Shown: in pieces, positions 18,296-25,460 of the stretch
How the letters are laid out: each line of letters opens with the position of its first letter
Position numbering within the stretch: the stretch's first letter is position 1
NCBI GenBank assembly: GCA_023667095.1
Contig: JAMPAT010000029.1
Location: forward strand, 1 to 45,204
Direction: 5' to 3'
DNA length: 45,204 nt
Source: Bacteroidales bacterium
GTDB taxonomy: Bacteria; Bacteroidota; Bacteroidia; Bacteroidales; UBA932
Translations under genes and position numbers: made by a program
The notes under the pieces: model-generated
The model's input: only the letters and a program-made list of their open reading frames with translations
What the model was told of the DNA's origin: nothing
The model's database searches: none

Positions 18296-18303
18296 CAAAA
18301 ATA
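18296..18303 (-). promoter_or_regulatory. Candidate -7 element touching the vWA start codon
   Basis: Minus-strand TATTTTTG fits TAnnTTTG but ends only 5 bases before the ATG at 18291, so a transcript from it would be nearly leaderless. No -33 box is visible. The gene may instead be read from the SRP RNA side. Confidence 0.25.
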
Positions 18304-18353
18304 ATAAAACCGCACCATAGATGCAGCAGCTCATGATTATGTTGCATGGGGAT

Positions 18354-18362
18354 ACAAAAAAA
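18354..18362 (-). terminator. T-run terminating SRP RNA
   Basis: The closing stem of the SRP RNA is followed on the minus strand by TTTTTTTG, so the RNA's own terminal helix plus this T-run should act as an intrinsic terminator. Confidence 0.6.
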
Positions 18363-18459
18363 GGGTAAGCTTGATACATCGCACCGCTACAACCTCCTAC
18401 CCTTGCTGCCTTCCGGCCCTGGGGGAATTCAGAGGGAGCTGGTCGTGTATGACTTACCC
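18363..18459 (-). ncRNA. ffs: Signal recognition particle RNA (4.5S, small bacterial type)
   Basis: On the minus strand the core CAGGGCCGGAAGGCAGCAAG is the conserved Ffh-binding helix 8 with its GGAA tetraloop and asymmetric internal loop. The ends pair (GGGTAAG with CTTACCC at 18453-18459 and 18363-18369), giving a transcript of about 97 bases. With Ffh it targets nascent membrane proteins to the translocon. A perfect promoter lies upstream and a T-run directly follows the 3' end. Confidence 0.95.
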
Positions 18460-18464
18460 GGCTG

Positions 18465-18495
18465 CAAATATAGATATTTTTGCATTAACAGCAAA
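18465..18495 (-). promoter_or_regulatory. Promoter of SRP RNA
   Basis: Minus-strand TTTG (18495-18492), a 19-base spacer and TATATTTG (18472-18465) form a full-consensus promoter. The predicted start coincides with the 5' end of the SRP RNA near 18459. Confidence 0.85.
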
Positions 18496-18506
18496 AATAA
18501 ATTGCG

Positions 18507-18989
18507 CTAATCTTTGTCCAGACTGTCGAAAATGAACGGAAGTATGTCGTCAACCCTTTCAAATTTCCAGATGCTCCTGGCTCCTATAAGTATGATGGAG
18601 AACGGTTCCCTTCCCCTGGTCTGGTATTCGGCCATGACCTGGCGGCAGGCACCGCATGGTGCGGCCGGCATTTCGCATATCTTTCCGTTCTTCACCCCGA
18701 CTACTGCAAGTGTCTTCATCGGGATGTCCGGATACTGTGCGTTGGCATAGAACATCGCTGTCCTTTCTGCGCACAGTCCTGACGGGTATGCTGCATTTTC
18801 CTGGTTGCTCCCTGTGACAATTGTGCCGTCTGCAAGCCTTACAGCAGCACCGACACTGAATCTTGAGTACGGGCTATATGCCCTTGAAGATGCTTCAATA
18901 GCCTTTTCTGCCAGTTCCCTGTCTTCCGGGGTGAGCTGGTCAAGATTGTCAAATTCTGTATATTCTATATTAATCTGTTTATTGGTCAT
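18507..18989 (-). CDS. cdd: Cytidine deaminase
   Basis: From ATG 18989 this is a 160-residue cytosolic enzyme that deaminates cytidine and deoxycytidine to uridine and deoxyuridine in pyrimidine salvage. The catalytic motif CAE (C73, E75 in GLCAERTAMFYA) and PCGACRQV (C112, C115) provide the three cysteine zinc ligands and the proton-shuttling glutamate. The YSRFSVGAA segment binds substrate. The size fits the homotetrameric class with three Cys ligands. An upstream in-frame extension to 19157 is rejected, because it adds 56 residues without family similarity across the promoter region. Confidence 0.93.
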   Translation of the reverse strand: MTNKQINIEYTEFDNLDQLTPEDRELAEKAIEASSRAYSPYSRFSVGAAVRLADGTIVTGSNQENAAYPSGLCAERTAMFYANAQYPDIPMKTLAVVGVKNGKICEMPAAPCGACRQVMAEYQTRGREPFSIILIGARSIWKFERVDDILPFIFDSLDKD

Positions 18990-19012
18990 GGCAGAAATAT
19001 TAATTATCTTTG
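18982..19012 (+). promoter_or_regulatory. Rightward promoter upstream of mnmA
   Basis: TTG (18982-18984), a 20-base spacer and TATCTTTG (19005-19012) fit the Bacteroidota consensus. The promoter lies over the first codons and leader of cdd and would give mnmA a leader of about 165 bases. Confidence 0.5.
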
Positions 19013-19071
19013 CACGCCTTGGGACAGTCAGAGGCAAGTCTTGTACGTCTTCCTGACCTTCCCAAACTTTA

Positions 19072-19079
19072 CAAATATA
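19072..19079 (-). promoter_or_regulatory. -7 element for cdd
   Basis: Minus-strand TATATTTG is a perfect -7 box, about 80 bases before the cdd ATG. No good -33 box is seen. Its transcript would run head-on into the one from 18982-19012. Confidence 0.5.
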
Positions 19080-19182
19080 GTTAAATATTTGTTCGGAAAT
19101 GTTTTTTGTTGTAATAATTTGGACTTTTGGACCCTTAAATCCCATTTCCGGCAGCATAGACAGCTATTAATAAGGTAACAAT

Positions 19183-20625
19183 ATGAAAGTTTGCATAGGC
19201 CTTTCCGGAGGAGTTGATTCCAGTGTTGCGGCCCTGCTCCTGAAACAGCAGGGCTATGATGTGTTTGCCCTTTTCATGCAGAACTGGCATGATGCATCGA
19301 CAACCCTGCATGGTGACTGCGAATGGGAGGAAGACAGGTTTGTCGCGGAAATGGTGGCACGCAAGATAGGAATACCTTTCTATTTCGTTGATTTGAGCAA
19401 GGAGTACCGTGAAAGGGTGGTTGACTATATGTTCGACGAATATTCAAAAGGACGTACTCCGAATCCGGATGTCCTGTGCAACAGGGAGATAAAATTTGAC
19501 GCTTTCCTGAAATGTGCACAAAGGCTTGGTGCAGATGCAGTGGCTACCGGGCATTACTGCAGGAAGGACATTGCTGTGGACGGCAATGGCAATCCGTTGA
19601 CAGGCAAGGACGGGAAGCCTGTATACAGGATACTCGCAGGCAGCGACCCGAACAAGGACCAGAGCTATTTTCTCTGTCAGCTTACCCAGGAGCAGCTCTC
19701 AATGGCAATGTTCCCTATAGGCGACATCCCGAAGCCTGAAGTCCGCCGTCTTGCCCATGAGGCCGACCTGCCTTCTGCCGACAAGAAGGACTCACAGGGG
19801 ATATGCTTTGTCGGAAAGGTGGACCTGCCTACATTCCTGCAGCAGAAGCTTTCTCCAAAGGAGGGTGATGTGGTGGAGGTCTTTGATGCCTATTACAATG
19901 ACAATGGACAATATAAGTATATAGCTTCAACCCTGGATTCACTTGTGGAGACAGGGCATGCCAAGATGATAACAGACTATATCTCTGAAGACAAGGCAAT
20001 GCCTGCTGTCAGCCCTTCCGTGTCTTTCTCCATGGAAAGGATAGCGGCATTGACGGATGAACAGCTGTATAGGCTTGCGCAGCCTGTGCGGTATGACATA
20101 AAGTTTGAGACAGAAGTCTACAGGAGCGGAAAGAAGCGTATAAGGAAGACCCGCTACAGGGAGAATCCGTATGGCAAGATTGTCGGTAAGCATGATGGGG
20201 CGCAGTTTTATACGATAGGGCAGAGGAAAGGGCTGAACATCGGAGGCCACAAGGACTCCATATTTGTCATAGACACAGACATCGCCGGCAACGTAATATA
20301 TGTAGGGGAGGGGCATACCCACAAGGGGCTTTCACGCAGCTGTCTCAGGATTGCACCTGAGGAAATACGCTGGATAAGGGATGACCTCAGGATGAATCCG
20401 GGGGAAATACGGCGCTACAGGGTACGTATCCGTTACAGGCAGCCTCTGCAGGACGCGACCCTGATCATGAGGGACAATGGCCTGTATATCCTTTTTGATG
20501 TCCCGCAGCGTGGGATAACTCCCGGACAGTTCGCAGTCTGGTATATGCATGTTGATGACAAAAGCATGACATCTGTTGCCGACACTTCTGTAGAGATGCT
20601 TGGCTCCGGGGTCATCAGCATATAG
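19183..20625 (+). CDS. mnmA: tRNA 2-thiouridine(34) synthase MnmA with long insertion
   Basis: This cytosolic enzyme activates U34 of tRNA-Lys, -Glu and -Gln with ATP and inserts sulfur. The PP-loop SGGVDSS is at 8-14, and the catalytic cysteines are C99 (NPDVLC) and C208 (DSQGICFVGK). HDGAQFYTIGQRKGLNIGG at about 337-355 is the conserved central segment. At 480 residues it is about 100 longer than usual. The excess sits at about 232-328, between GDVVEV and NPYGKIVGKHDG, where typical MnmA has only a short turn. The insertion is rich in charged and aromatic residues and keeps the frame, so it is an inserted domain rather than an error. It is transcribed alone and ends at a bidirectional terminator shared with trpS. 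Confidence 0.93.
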   Translation: MKVCIGLSGGVDSSVAALLLKQQGYDVFALFMQNWHDASTTLHGDCEWEEDRFVAEMVARKIGIPFYFVDLSKEYRERVVDYMFDEYSKGRTPNPDVLCNREIKFDAFLKCAQRLGADAVATGHYCRKDIAVDGNGNPLTGKDGKPVYRILAGSDPNKDQSYFLCQLTQEQLSMAMFPIGDIPKPEVRRLAHEADLPSADKKDSQGICFVGKVDLPTFLQQKLSPKEGDVVEVFDAYYNDNGQYKYIASTLDSLVETGHAKMITDYISEDKAMPAVSPSVSFSMERIAALTDEQLYRLAQPVRYDIKFETEVYRSGKKRIRKTRYRENPYGKIVGKHDGAQFYTIGQRKGLNIGGHKDSIFVIDTDIAGNVIYVGEGHTHKGLSRSCLRIAPEEIRWIRDDLRMNPGEIRRYRVRIRYRQPLQDATLIMRDNGLYILFDVPQRGITPGQFAVWYMHVDDKSMTSVADTSVEMLGSGVISI

Positions 20626-20668
20626 GCTTGATGTTCCCGAGGAACGGAGAAATCATTCGGTGATGAAT

Positions 20669-20716
20669 TAAAAGGGCTGGCCACAAGTAATCATCTACTT
20701 TTAAGCCAGCCTTTTA
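20669..20716. terminator. Bidirectional terminator between mnmA and trpS
   Basis: The arms 20671-20681 and 20705-20715 form an 11-bp stem, including one G-U pair, around a loop of about 23 bases. T-runs follow on one side and A-runs precede on the other, so it can stop both convergent transcripts. Confidence 0.75.
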
Positions 20717-20732
20717 ATATATTGCATGCCAA

Positions 20733-21848
20733 TTATTTCTTCCTGAATTTCTCGGCCTGCTGACGTATAAGTTCTGCATCGCTGAAATAATTGATTCGCA
20801 TTGCACTACGTACTTCATCCATAGTTGCCGATGCTGTCTCGCGGGCAGCCTTGCTGCCTGTCTCCAGGATATTGAATATTTCCGGGATATCCTGTTCGAA
20901 TTCATGGCGGCGTGCCCGTATCGGGTCGAGTGTCTTGTTCAGGACAGAATTGAGGAATTTTTTGCATTTCATGTCTCCGAGACCTCCGCGGCGGTAGTGG
21001 TCTTTCATCTCGTCGAGATTTGCATAGTCAGGACAGAATTCAGCGAAGTCCTCATCTCTGCAGAATGCATCGAGATATGTGAAGACTGCATTGCCTTCTA
21101 TTGTGCCTGGATCACTGACATTCAGGTGGTTCGGGTCAGTGAACATTGAACGCACCTTCTGCCATACATCTTCTGCTGAATCGCTGAGATAGATACAGTT
21201 TCCGAGACTTTTGCTCATCTTTGCCTTTCCGTCTGTGCCAGGCAGACGCATTGCTGCCTTGTTGTCCGGAAGAAGGATTTCCGGCTCTACAAGCACATCT
21301 CCATATATGGAATTGAATTTGCGCACAAGTTCGCGTGTCTGCTCGACCATCGGCTCCTGGTCGTCACCGGCAGGGACAATGGTAGACTTGAACAATGCAA
21401 TGTCAGCAGCCTGGCTTACAGGGTAGCAGAGGAATCCTGCCGGAAAGGCACGCCCTCCTTTCTTCTCCTCCTCCTCGCTCATGAATCCGCGCATCACAAT
21501 CTCCGACTTCACTGTAGGGTTGCGCTCCAGCCTTGCGACAGTGACGAGGTTCATTAGATATACAGTAAGCTCTGCAAGCTCCGGAATCATGCTCTGTATG
21601 AACAATGTACATTTCTGCGGATCAAGTCCTGCAGAAAGATAGTCAAGTGCTACCTCAATTATATTCTGACGGATCTTCTCCGGGTTCTCCGCGTTGTCAG
21701 TAAGTGCCTGGACGTCTGCCATGAAGACAAACATCTTGTCATAGCCGCCTGCGTTCTGCAGTTCAACCCTGCGTCTGAGCGAGCCTACAAAATGGCCAAG
21801 ATGCAGCTTACCGGTAGGACGGTCTCCTGTCAATATGATTTTTCCCAT
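20733..21848 (-). CDS. trpS: Tryptophanyl-tRNA synthetase
   Basis: This 371-residue cytosolic class I synthetase charges tRNA-Trp. The HIGH motif appears as HLGH at 16-19 ([14 protein letters not shown]) and KMSKS at 210-214, followed by LGNCIYLSD. It is slightly longer than the 330-residue E. coli type: the segment around residues 115-140 ([15 protein letters not shown]) contains an acidic-basic insertion typical of the Bacteroidota form. The start ATG 21848 gives [13 protein letters not shown], a normal N-terminus. It is monocistronic and convergent with mnmA. Upstream there are a -7 box, a leader hairpin and a repeated octamer. Confidence 0.96.
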   Translation of the reverse strand: MGKIILTGDRPTGKLHLGHFVGSLRRRVELQNAGGYDKMFVFMADVQALTDNAENPEKIRQNIIEVALDYLSAGLDPQKCTLFIQSMIPELAELTVYLMNLVTVARLERNPTVKSEIVMRGFMSEEEEKKGGRAFPAGFLCYPVSQAADIALFKSTIVPAGDDQEPMVEQTRELVRKFNSIYGDVLVEPEILLPDNKAAMRLPGTDGKAKMSKSLGNCIYLSDSAEDVWQKVRSMFTDPNHLNVSDPGTIEGNAVFTYLDAFCRDEDFAEFCPDYANLDEMKDHYRRGGLGDMKCKKFLNSVLNKTLDPIRARRHEFEQDIPEIFNILETGSKAARETASATMDEVRSAMRINYFSDAELIRQQAEKFRKK

Positions 21849-21900
21849 ATCCTGATAGTCTTTTATTTAATTCAAAATATATTGTTCCAACAGATTGCCT

Positions 21901-21980
21901 GTGCCTGTTGTCGGGCACACGGACTGACAAAGTTAATAAATCATTGGAATAAACCGGTACTTTTATTCCATATTATTCCA
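21901..21980 (-). promoter_or_regulatory. trpS promoter region: -7 box, leader hairpin and repeated octamer
   Basis: Minus-strand TAACTTTG (21935-21928) is a full -7 match. Its transcript would begin near 21922 and soon form a 7-bp hairpin (21901-21907 with 21912-21918). Upstream of the -7 box the octamer TTATTCCA occurs at 21963-21970 and 21973-21980, one helical turn apart, and in inverted form (TGGAATAA) at 21945-21952. The last two cover the expected -33 region, where no TTTG is seen. This could be an operator or activator site. Confidence 0.4.
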
Positions 21981-22021
21981 TTGGCAGGTCCAATATGAAG
22001 CAGCAAAATCAAATACAGGGT

Positions 22022-23410
22022 TTAACCTTGGCACATGCTCCTTGCCGCGGACTGTCCGGCGAGATAGCCCGTAGAGAATGCAGTCTGCATATTGTACCCT
22101 CCTGTATCTGCATCGAGGTCAAGGAGTTCTCCAGCAATATAAAGTCCCGGTATCTTCTTGGATTCAAGCGTCTTTGCCGTTATCTCATCTGCACTTACGC
22201 CACCTGCAGTGACAACGCATCTTTCATATCCCACATATCCCTCAATCTCCATTTCCCAGCATTTCAGCTTTCTCGCAAGCCTCCTGTGGTCAATCTCAGG
22301 ATTGCACCTCATGAATCCAGGGATGAATTCCATCGGCAGCAGCTTGGACAGCAGTACCTTGAATTTAAACTGATATGGCTTCCCCTGGCTCCTCCTGTCC
22401 TGTGAGATGCTGTCCCATAGGTTCTTTATCCTGTCCTCGAGTGCCTGCAGCTCGACAGCCGGCTTCAGGTCAATTATGGCCACTGCCTTTGATCCGTTCA
22501 TTATCGACTTGACACACTTCCTGCTGACCTTGAATCCTATTGGGCCTTCGATACCACCGTCAGTGAAGTCTATGTCCCCGAATTCTTCCTGTACCATGTT
22601 GCCGTCAATACGGATTTCCAGTCCAACGTTTTTCAGGCTTTGCCCGTTAAGCAGCTGTCCTGTCTCCGACAGAGGGGTACTGCGCTCGATGTGGCCTTTG
22701 GCAGACGGTTTCTGCCTGCCTGTTGTCTTATAGCCCTTGGGGACAATTGCCGTAAGGGAGGGGAATGTCGGAACGGTCTTTATTCCAAGCTGTTCTGCCC
22801 ATGCAAGGCCGTCTCCGGTGGACCCTGTGCCTGGGTATGACAGTCCACCTGTTGCTATTATAAGCCTGTGGCATGTATATCTGCTCCCGTCTGTGCATGA
22901 TATGGCGAATCCTGGTCCGGCAGGCTTTATATTGTCTTTGGCTGCATCTTGTCCCTTCCCTCCGCAGTACTGCCTGTTGTCTATGCTGCATACTTCCTTG
23001 CCGCAGAGCAGTTCAGCCCCATTCTTGCGTAGCGCGGATATTAGTGTGTCCACAATGTCTGAGGCAATATGCGAGGCTGGGAAAGCCCTGTCGCCTCTCT
23101 CCACGACTGTCTCAAGTCCGTTCGCATTCAGGAATTCTGTCATCTTGGCTGATGTGAGGTTCATGAATGACGGTTTCAGCAGGTTTGGCTTCGGGTGAAT
23201 ATGCCTGGAGAATTCGTTCCAGTCTTTCATGTTGGTGAAATTGCATCTGCCTTTCCCTGAAATCATGATTTTCCTTCCTGGACGCGGCATCTTCTCAAGG
23301 ATGATTACCTTTGGATGTGATTGTGAGCCTGCAGCCCCGATGGCTGCCATCATTCCTGCTGCACCTGCACCTATTATTATTATGTCCGCAATTTCTGATG
23401 AAATCCCCAT
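22022..23410 (-). CDS. NAD(P)/FAD-dependent oxidoreductase, BaiN/HI0933 (YhiN) family
   Basis: This 462-residue cytosolic flavoprotein has the dinucleotide-binding motif GAGAAG at 14-19, the family signature SGKGRCNFTN at 51-60, ATGGLSYPGTGSTGDG in the middle and the C-terminal FAD contact AGELLDLDADTGGYNMQTAFSTG. It belongs to the HI0933/BaiN group. BaiN itself reduces bile-acid intermediates in some Clostridia, but this family is broad and the Bacteroidota members have no proven substrate. The gene is leftward, with about 170 bases to trpS, and has its own upstream region with two dyads. It is unrelated in sequence layout to the other flavoprotein at 15233. Confidence 0.9.
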   Translation of the reverse strand: MGISSEIADIIIIGAGAAGMMAAIGAAGSQSHPKVIILEKMPRPGRKIMISGKGRCNFTNMKDWNEFSRHIHPKPNLLKPSFMNLTSAKMTEFLNANGLETVVERGDRAFPASHIASDIVDTLISALRKNGAELLCGKEVCSIDNRQYCGGKGQDAAKDNIKPAGPGFAISCTDGSRYTCHRLIIATGGLSYPGTGSTGDGLAWAEQLGIKTVPTFPSLTAIVPKGYKTTGRQKPSAKGHIERSTPLSETGQLLNGQSLKNVGLEIRIDGNMVQEEFGDIDFTDGGIEGPIGFKVSRKCVKSIMNGSKAVAIIDLKPAVELQALEDRIKNLWDSISQDRRSQGKPYQFKFKVLLSKLLPMEFIPGFMRCNPEIDHRRLARKLKCWEMEIEGYVGYERCVVTAGGVSADEITAKTLESKKIPGLYIAGELLDLDADTGGYNMQTAFSTGYLAGQSAARSMCQG

Positions 23411-23449
23411 TTGTCAAATAATCATTTCTAATTTATATATGCCTGTGCT

Positions 23450-23501
23450 GCATGTTGCTTACATGCTTGCTGCCGGCCTGCTTTCCACGATGCTGTGGAA
23501 A
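23450..23501. repeat. Two dyads in the region between the flavoprotein and tRNA-Thr
   Basis: Arms 23450-23455 and 23461-23466 form a 6-bp perfect dyad. Arms 23482-23488 and 23495-23501 form a 7-bp perfect dyad. They lie 40-90 bases before the leftward flavoprotein start and just before the rightward TATATTTG at 23510. They may be leader hairpins or protein sites. Confidence 0.35.
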
Positions 23502-23509
23502 AGATTACA

Positions 23510-23579
23510 TATATTTGCGCTGAATAAAGTCTAAACAGCTTTAAAAAACATGCAAATATGGAAAAAATAACTATATTTG
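23510..23579 (+). promoter_or_regulatory. Two -7 boxes reading towards tRNA-Thr
   Basis: TATATTTG occurs at 23510-23517 and again at 23572-23579. The second lies 63 bases before the tRNA and is the likelier main promoter. Neither has a clear -33 TTTG. Confidence 0.5.
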
Positions 23580-23641
23580 CAATCCCTTTCGGGTAATGCA
23601 TATACAAATATAGAGGAATGTTTTCCCTGAGGCGTTTCAAA

Positions 23642-23717
23642 GCCAGTTTAGCTTAGTTGGTAGAGCATCGCATTCGTAACGCGAAGGTCGTGGGTTCGAA
23701 TCCCATAGCTGGCTCCA
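23642..23717 (+). tRNA. tRNA-Thr(CGU)
   Basis: The 76-base gene has an encoded CCA end. The acceptor stem pairs 7/7 with one G-U pair. The D arm is GCTT/GAGC, and the T arm is GTGGG/CCCAT with the TTCGAAT loop. The anticodon loop TTCGTAA places CGT at 23675-23677, reading ACG. The last anticodon-stem pair (31-39) is an A-C mismatch, while the other four pairs are intact. The discriminator base is U. Confidence 0.95.
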
Positions 23718-23914
23718 TTTAACCCCCGGACTTTGTCCGACCCCTTTCAGGGGTGCTGCGTCATTCACTTCGTTCATGTCGGCGGCCTTTTCTCCTTTCC
23801 GACTTTTGAGACAAAAGTCCCGGCCCGTCCGCGGCGTCTGATGCCGCCGTCGTCGCCTTGCTCCTCTAGTTTTTAACCCCCGTACTCTGTCCGGCCCCTT
23901 TCAGGGGTGCTGCG
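23718..23914. repeat. GC-rich region with a duplicated 43-base unit behind tRNA-Thr
   Basis: Copy 1 (23718-23760) and copy 2 (23872-23914) are 40/43 identical and 154 bases apart. Each contains a (A/G)CCCC-TTTCA-GGGGT hairpin; the change in copy 2 keeps pairing as G-T. In copy 1 a second small hairpin, GGAC-TTT-GTCC, is present. Between the copies lies a perfect 8-bp dyad (23801-23808 with 23812-23819) and clearly GC-rich sequence unlike the surrounding intergenic DNA. No protein is supported. It resembles a dispersed intergenic (REP/MITE-like) element; no ends or transposase are visible. Confidence 0.55.
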
Positions 23915-23947
23915 GCCATACCGTCAATGGCACAATATCCGGATACC

Positions 23948-24511
23948 TTAATATATGATCTTGAAACCAAACAGTCCGTTATCGCAGAATGTTGCACTTA
24001 ATTCAGTTCCCGGATGTGTAGATGGAAGCATCCGTAGATTCTCCAGCTCAATTGCAACAATGTCACCGATCCGCATTGAAACATAGCAGGATGCCTTGGA
24101 AATTGCCTGGCCTATCATTTCCGCGGAACCGCATGACGTGGAATAAATCTCCTCACCGTTGCAATTGATCCTGTAGACATTCTCACTGGATTCCAGCGTA
24201 ATCCTGTTGTACATAGGGAACGGAAGTATCGATGTATGGTCCATGCATGACGCCCAAGCCAGATTCCCTCCATTGTTTTCCAGAAGTTCAACAGGGTAGA
24301 GCAACATTCCATAGCCTACAGAATCATAATATCTTCCGGCGAATTTCTCACCAATGCACTTGCCTGCCTTTGCAATACGCGCAAATAGCACCGGAGTGTA
24401 CATATAGCCTCCAATGAAATCGGGAGAGTAGAGATCCTTGTTCTCCCTCTCCCAGGTTGTATCTGGACGGCAGCATATCCCTCCACCGTATGTATCTACG
24501 ATAATGTTCAT
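23948..24511 (-). CDS. Conserved protein with FAH-like C-terminal pattern
   Basis: This 187-residue protein is not firmly recognised. It has no signal peptide or membrane segment. The second half recalls the fumarylacetoacetate hydrolase fold: a YRINCNGEEI strand pair (compare vNGe), then IGQAISKASCYVSMRIGDIVAIE (compare the iS...l..GDii segment) and a final GTELSATF...LFGFKI beta end. The usual GTP.GVG loop after GD is missing and the metal-binding Glu/Asp set is not obvious, so if it is FAH-like it may be non-catalytic or divergent. It is 30 bases behind the exonuclease gene in the dnaN operon and is translated in the same direction. FAH-type assignment is inference. Confidence 0.5.
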   Translation of the reverse strand: MNIIVDTYGGGICCRPDTTWERENKDLYSPDFIGGYMYTPVLFARIAKAGKCIGEKFAGRYYDSVGYGMLLYPVELLENNGGNLAWASCMDHTSILPFPMYNRITLESSENVYRINCNGEEIYSTSCGSAEMIGQAISKASCYVSMRIGDIVAIELENLRMLPSTHPGTELSATFCDNGLFGFKIIY

Positions 24512-24541
24512 CTGTTATCAGTATAGATGGCCTGCATAAAC

Positions 24542-25450
24542 TTAGAACAGCCTGCCGTTGAACTTCTCGGAAAGCCTGTTCAGCCCTTCGTTAAGTTCAT
24601 CTTCGCTGAGAGGCTTGCTTCTCATGGCTGCAGCAGAACGTTTTTCTGCCTCAAATGCCTGTCTGAGCATTGCGAACTGCCGCTTTGTATCAAGTGTGAA
24701 TTCACCGTTCTCAATCCAGGAGAAATATGAAGGCTCGTTGAAATAAACTTCGCGTGCAGTCTTTCCCTTATGCTTGCCGAAAGTGATGACCGGCTCCTTC
24801 TTTTCGTTCAGTGCCAGGCGTCCGGCATAGTCGACATTCCTCTGCCTTTCCGAGAAGTTGGCCAGGAATTCCACATCGTTCTTCAATGTATCCGGATATC
24901 TGTCAAGCTGTGCCTTGAGGACTTCATATGTTGCAAGTGTATCCGCTTCTGCAGCATGTGCATTCTCCAGCTCCTGTCCGCAATAGAACCTGTAGGCAGC
25001 CTTGAGGTTGCGGGGCTCAAGTACATGATATATGTTCTGCACATCCACCATTCTCATCCCGTGAAGATTGATCCCGATTTCCTTTCCTGTGAATTTCCTC
25101 ACCCTCTCGACCTCCTCTGCAAGCATCGGCAGGTCAAACTTTGTGGAGTTGAACCCAGACAGGTCGCTTCCGTCAAGCCATCCTATGACCTCATCAATGA
25201 TGTCACAGAACCTTGGGTAGCCTTCAAGTTCCTCATTTGTAATTCCATGTACAGCCATTGCACTGGGATTTATCGGCTTCTGGCAGTTACCTGTATAATC
25301 CCATGGCCTTACGCGCCATGTCTTTATACGTTCTTCTCCATCAGGCATTATCTTTACAAAGCTCAGCTCGATAATGCTGTCTCCCGCAATATTAAGCCCC
25401 GTACTCTCTATATCGAAGAAAAGTAGGGGCCTTTCAAGATTAAGGTTCAT
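24542..25450 (-). CDS. 3'-5' exonuclease, DnaQ/epsilon-like with DUF3820
   Basis: This 302-residue cytosolic DEDDh exonuclease has D13 and E15 in FFDIESTG (ExoI), the FNSTKFDLPML segment (ExoII) and HAAEADT (ExoIII with His and Asp). After the nuclease domain (about 1-185) comes a DUF3820 domain around 220-265 (TFGKHKGKTAREV), common in Bacteroidota epsilon-like proteins. It probably proofreads or trims DNA; whether it is the true polymerase III epsilon subunit cannot be told. It follows dnaN by 10 bases, which supports a replication-related role. Confidence 0.9.
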   Translation of the reverse strand: MNLNLERPLLFFDIESTGLNIAGDSIIELSFVKIMPDGEERIKTWRVRPWDYTGNCQKPINPSAMAVHGITNEELEGYPRFCDIIDEVIGWLDGSDLSGFNSTKFDLPMLAEEVERVRKFTGKEIGINLHGMRMVDVQNIYHVLEPRNLKAAYRFYCGQELENAHAAEADTLATYEVLKAQLDRYPDTLKNDVEFLANFSERQRNVDYAGRLALNEKKEPVITFGKHKGKTAREVYFNEPSYFSWIENGEFTLDTKRQFAMLRQAFEAEKRSAAAMRSKPLSEDELNEGLNRLSEKFNGRLF

Positions 25451-25460
25451 TTTCTTTTAC

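Noticed and set aside
18990..19157. Long N-terminal extension of cytidine deaminase
   Set aside because: 56 residues without family similarity that cover both promoters between cdd and mnmA.
23718..23914. CRISPR array
   Set aside because: Only two repeat units with a 111-base spacer and three differences; no cas genes.
23642..23960. Integrated element with tRNA-Thr as attachment site
   Set aside because: No second copy of the tRNA 3' end and no integrase downstream in the window; the dnaN operon follows directly.
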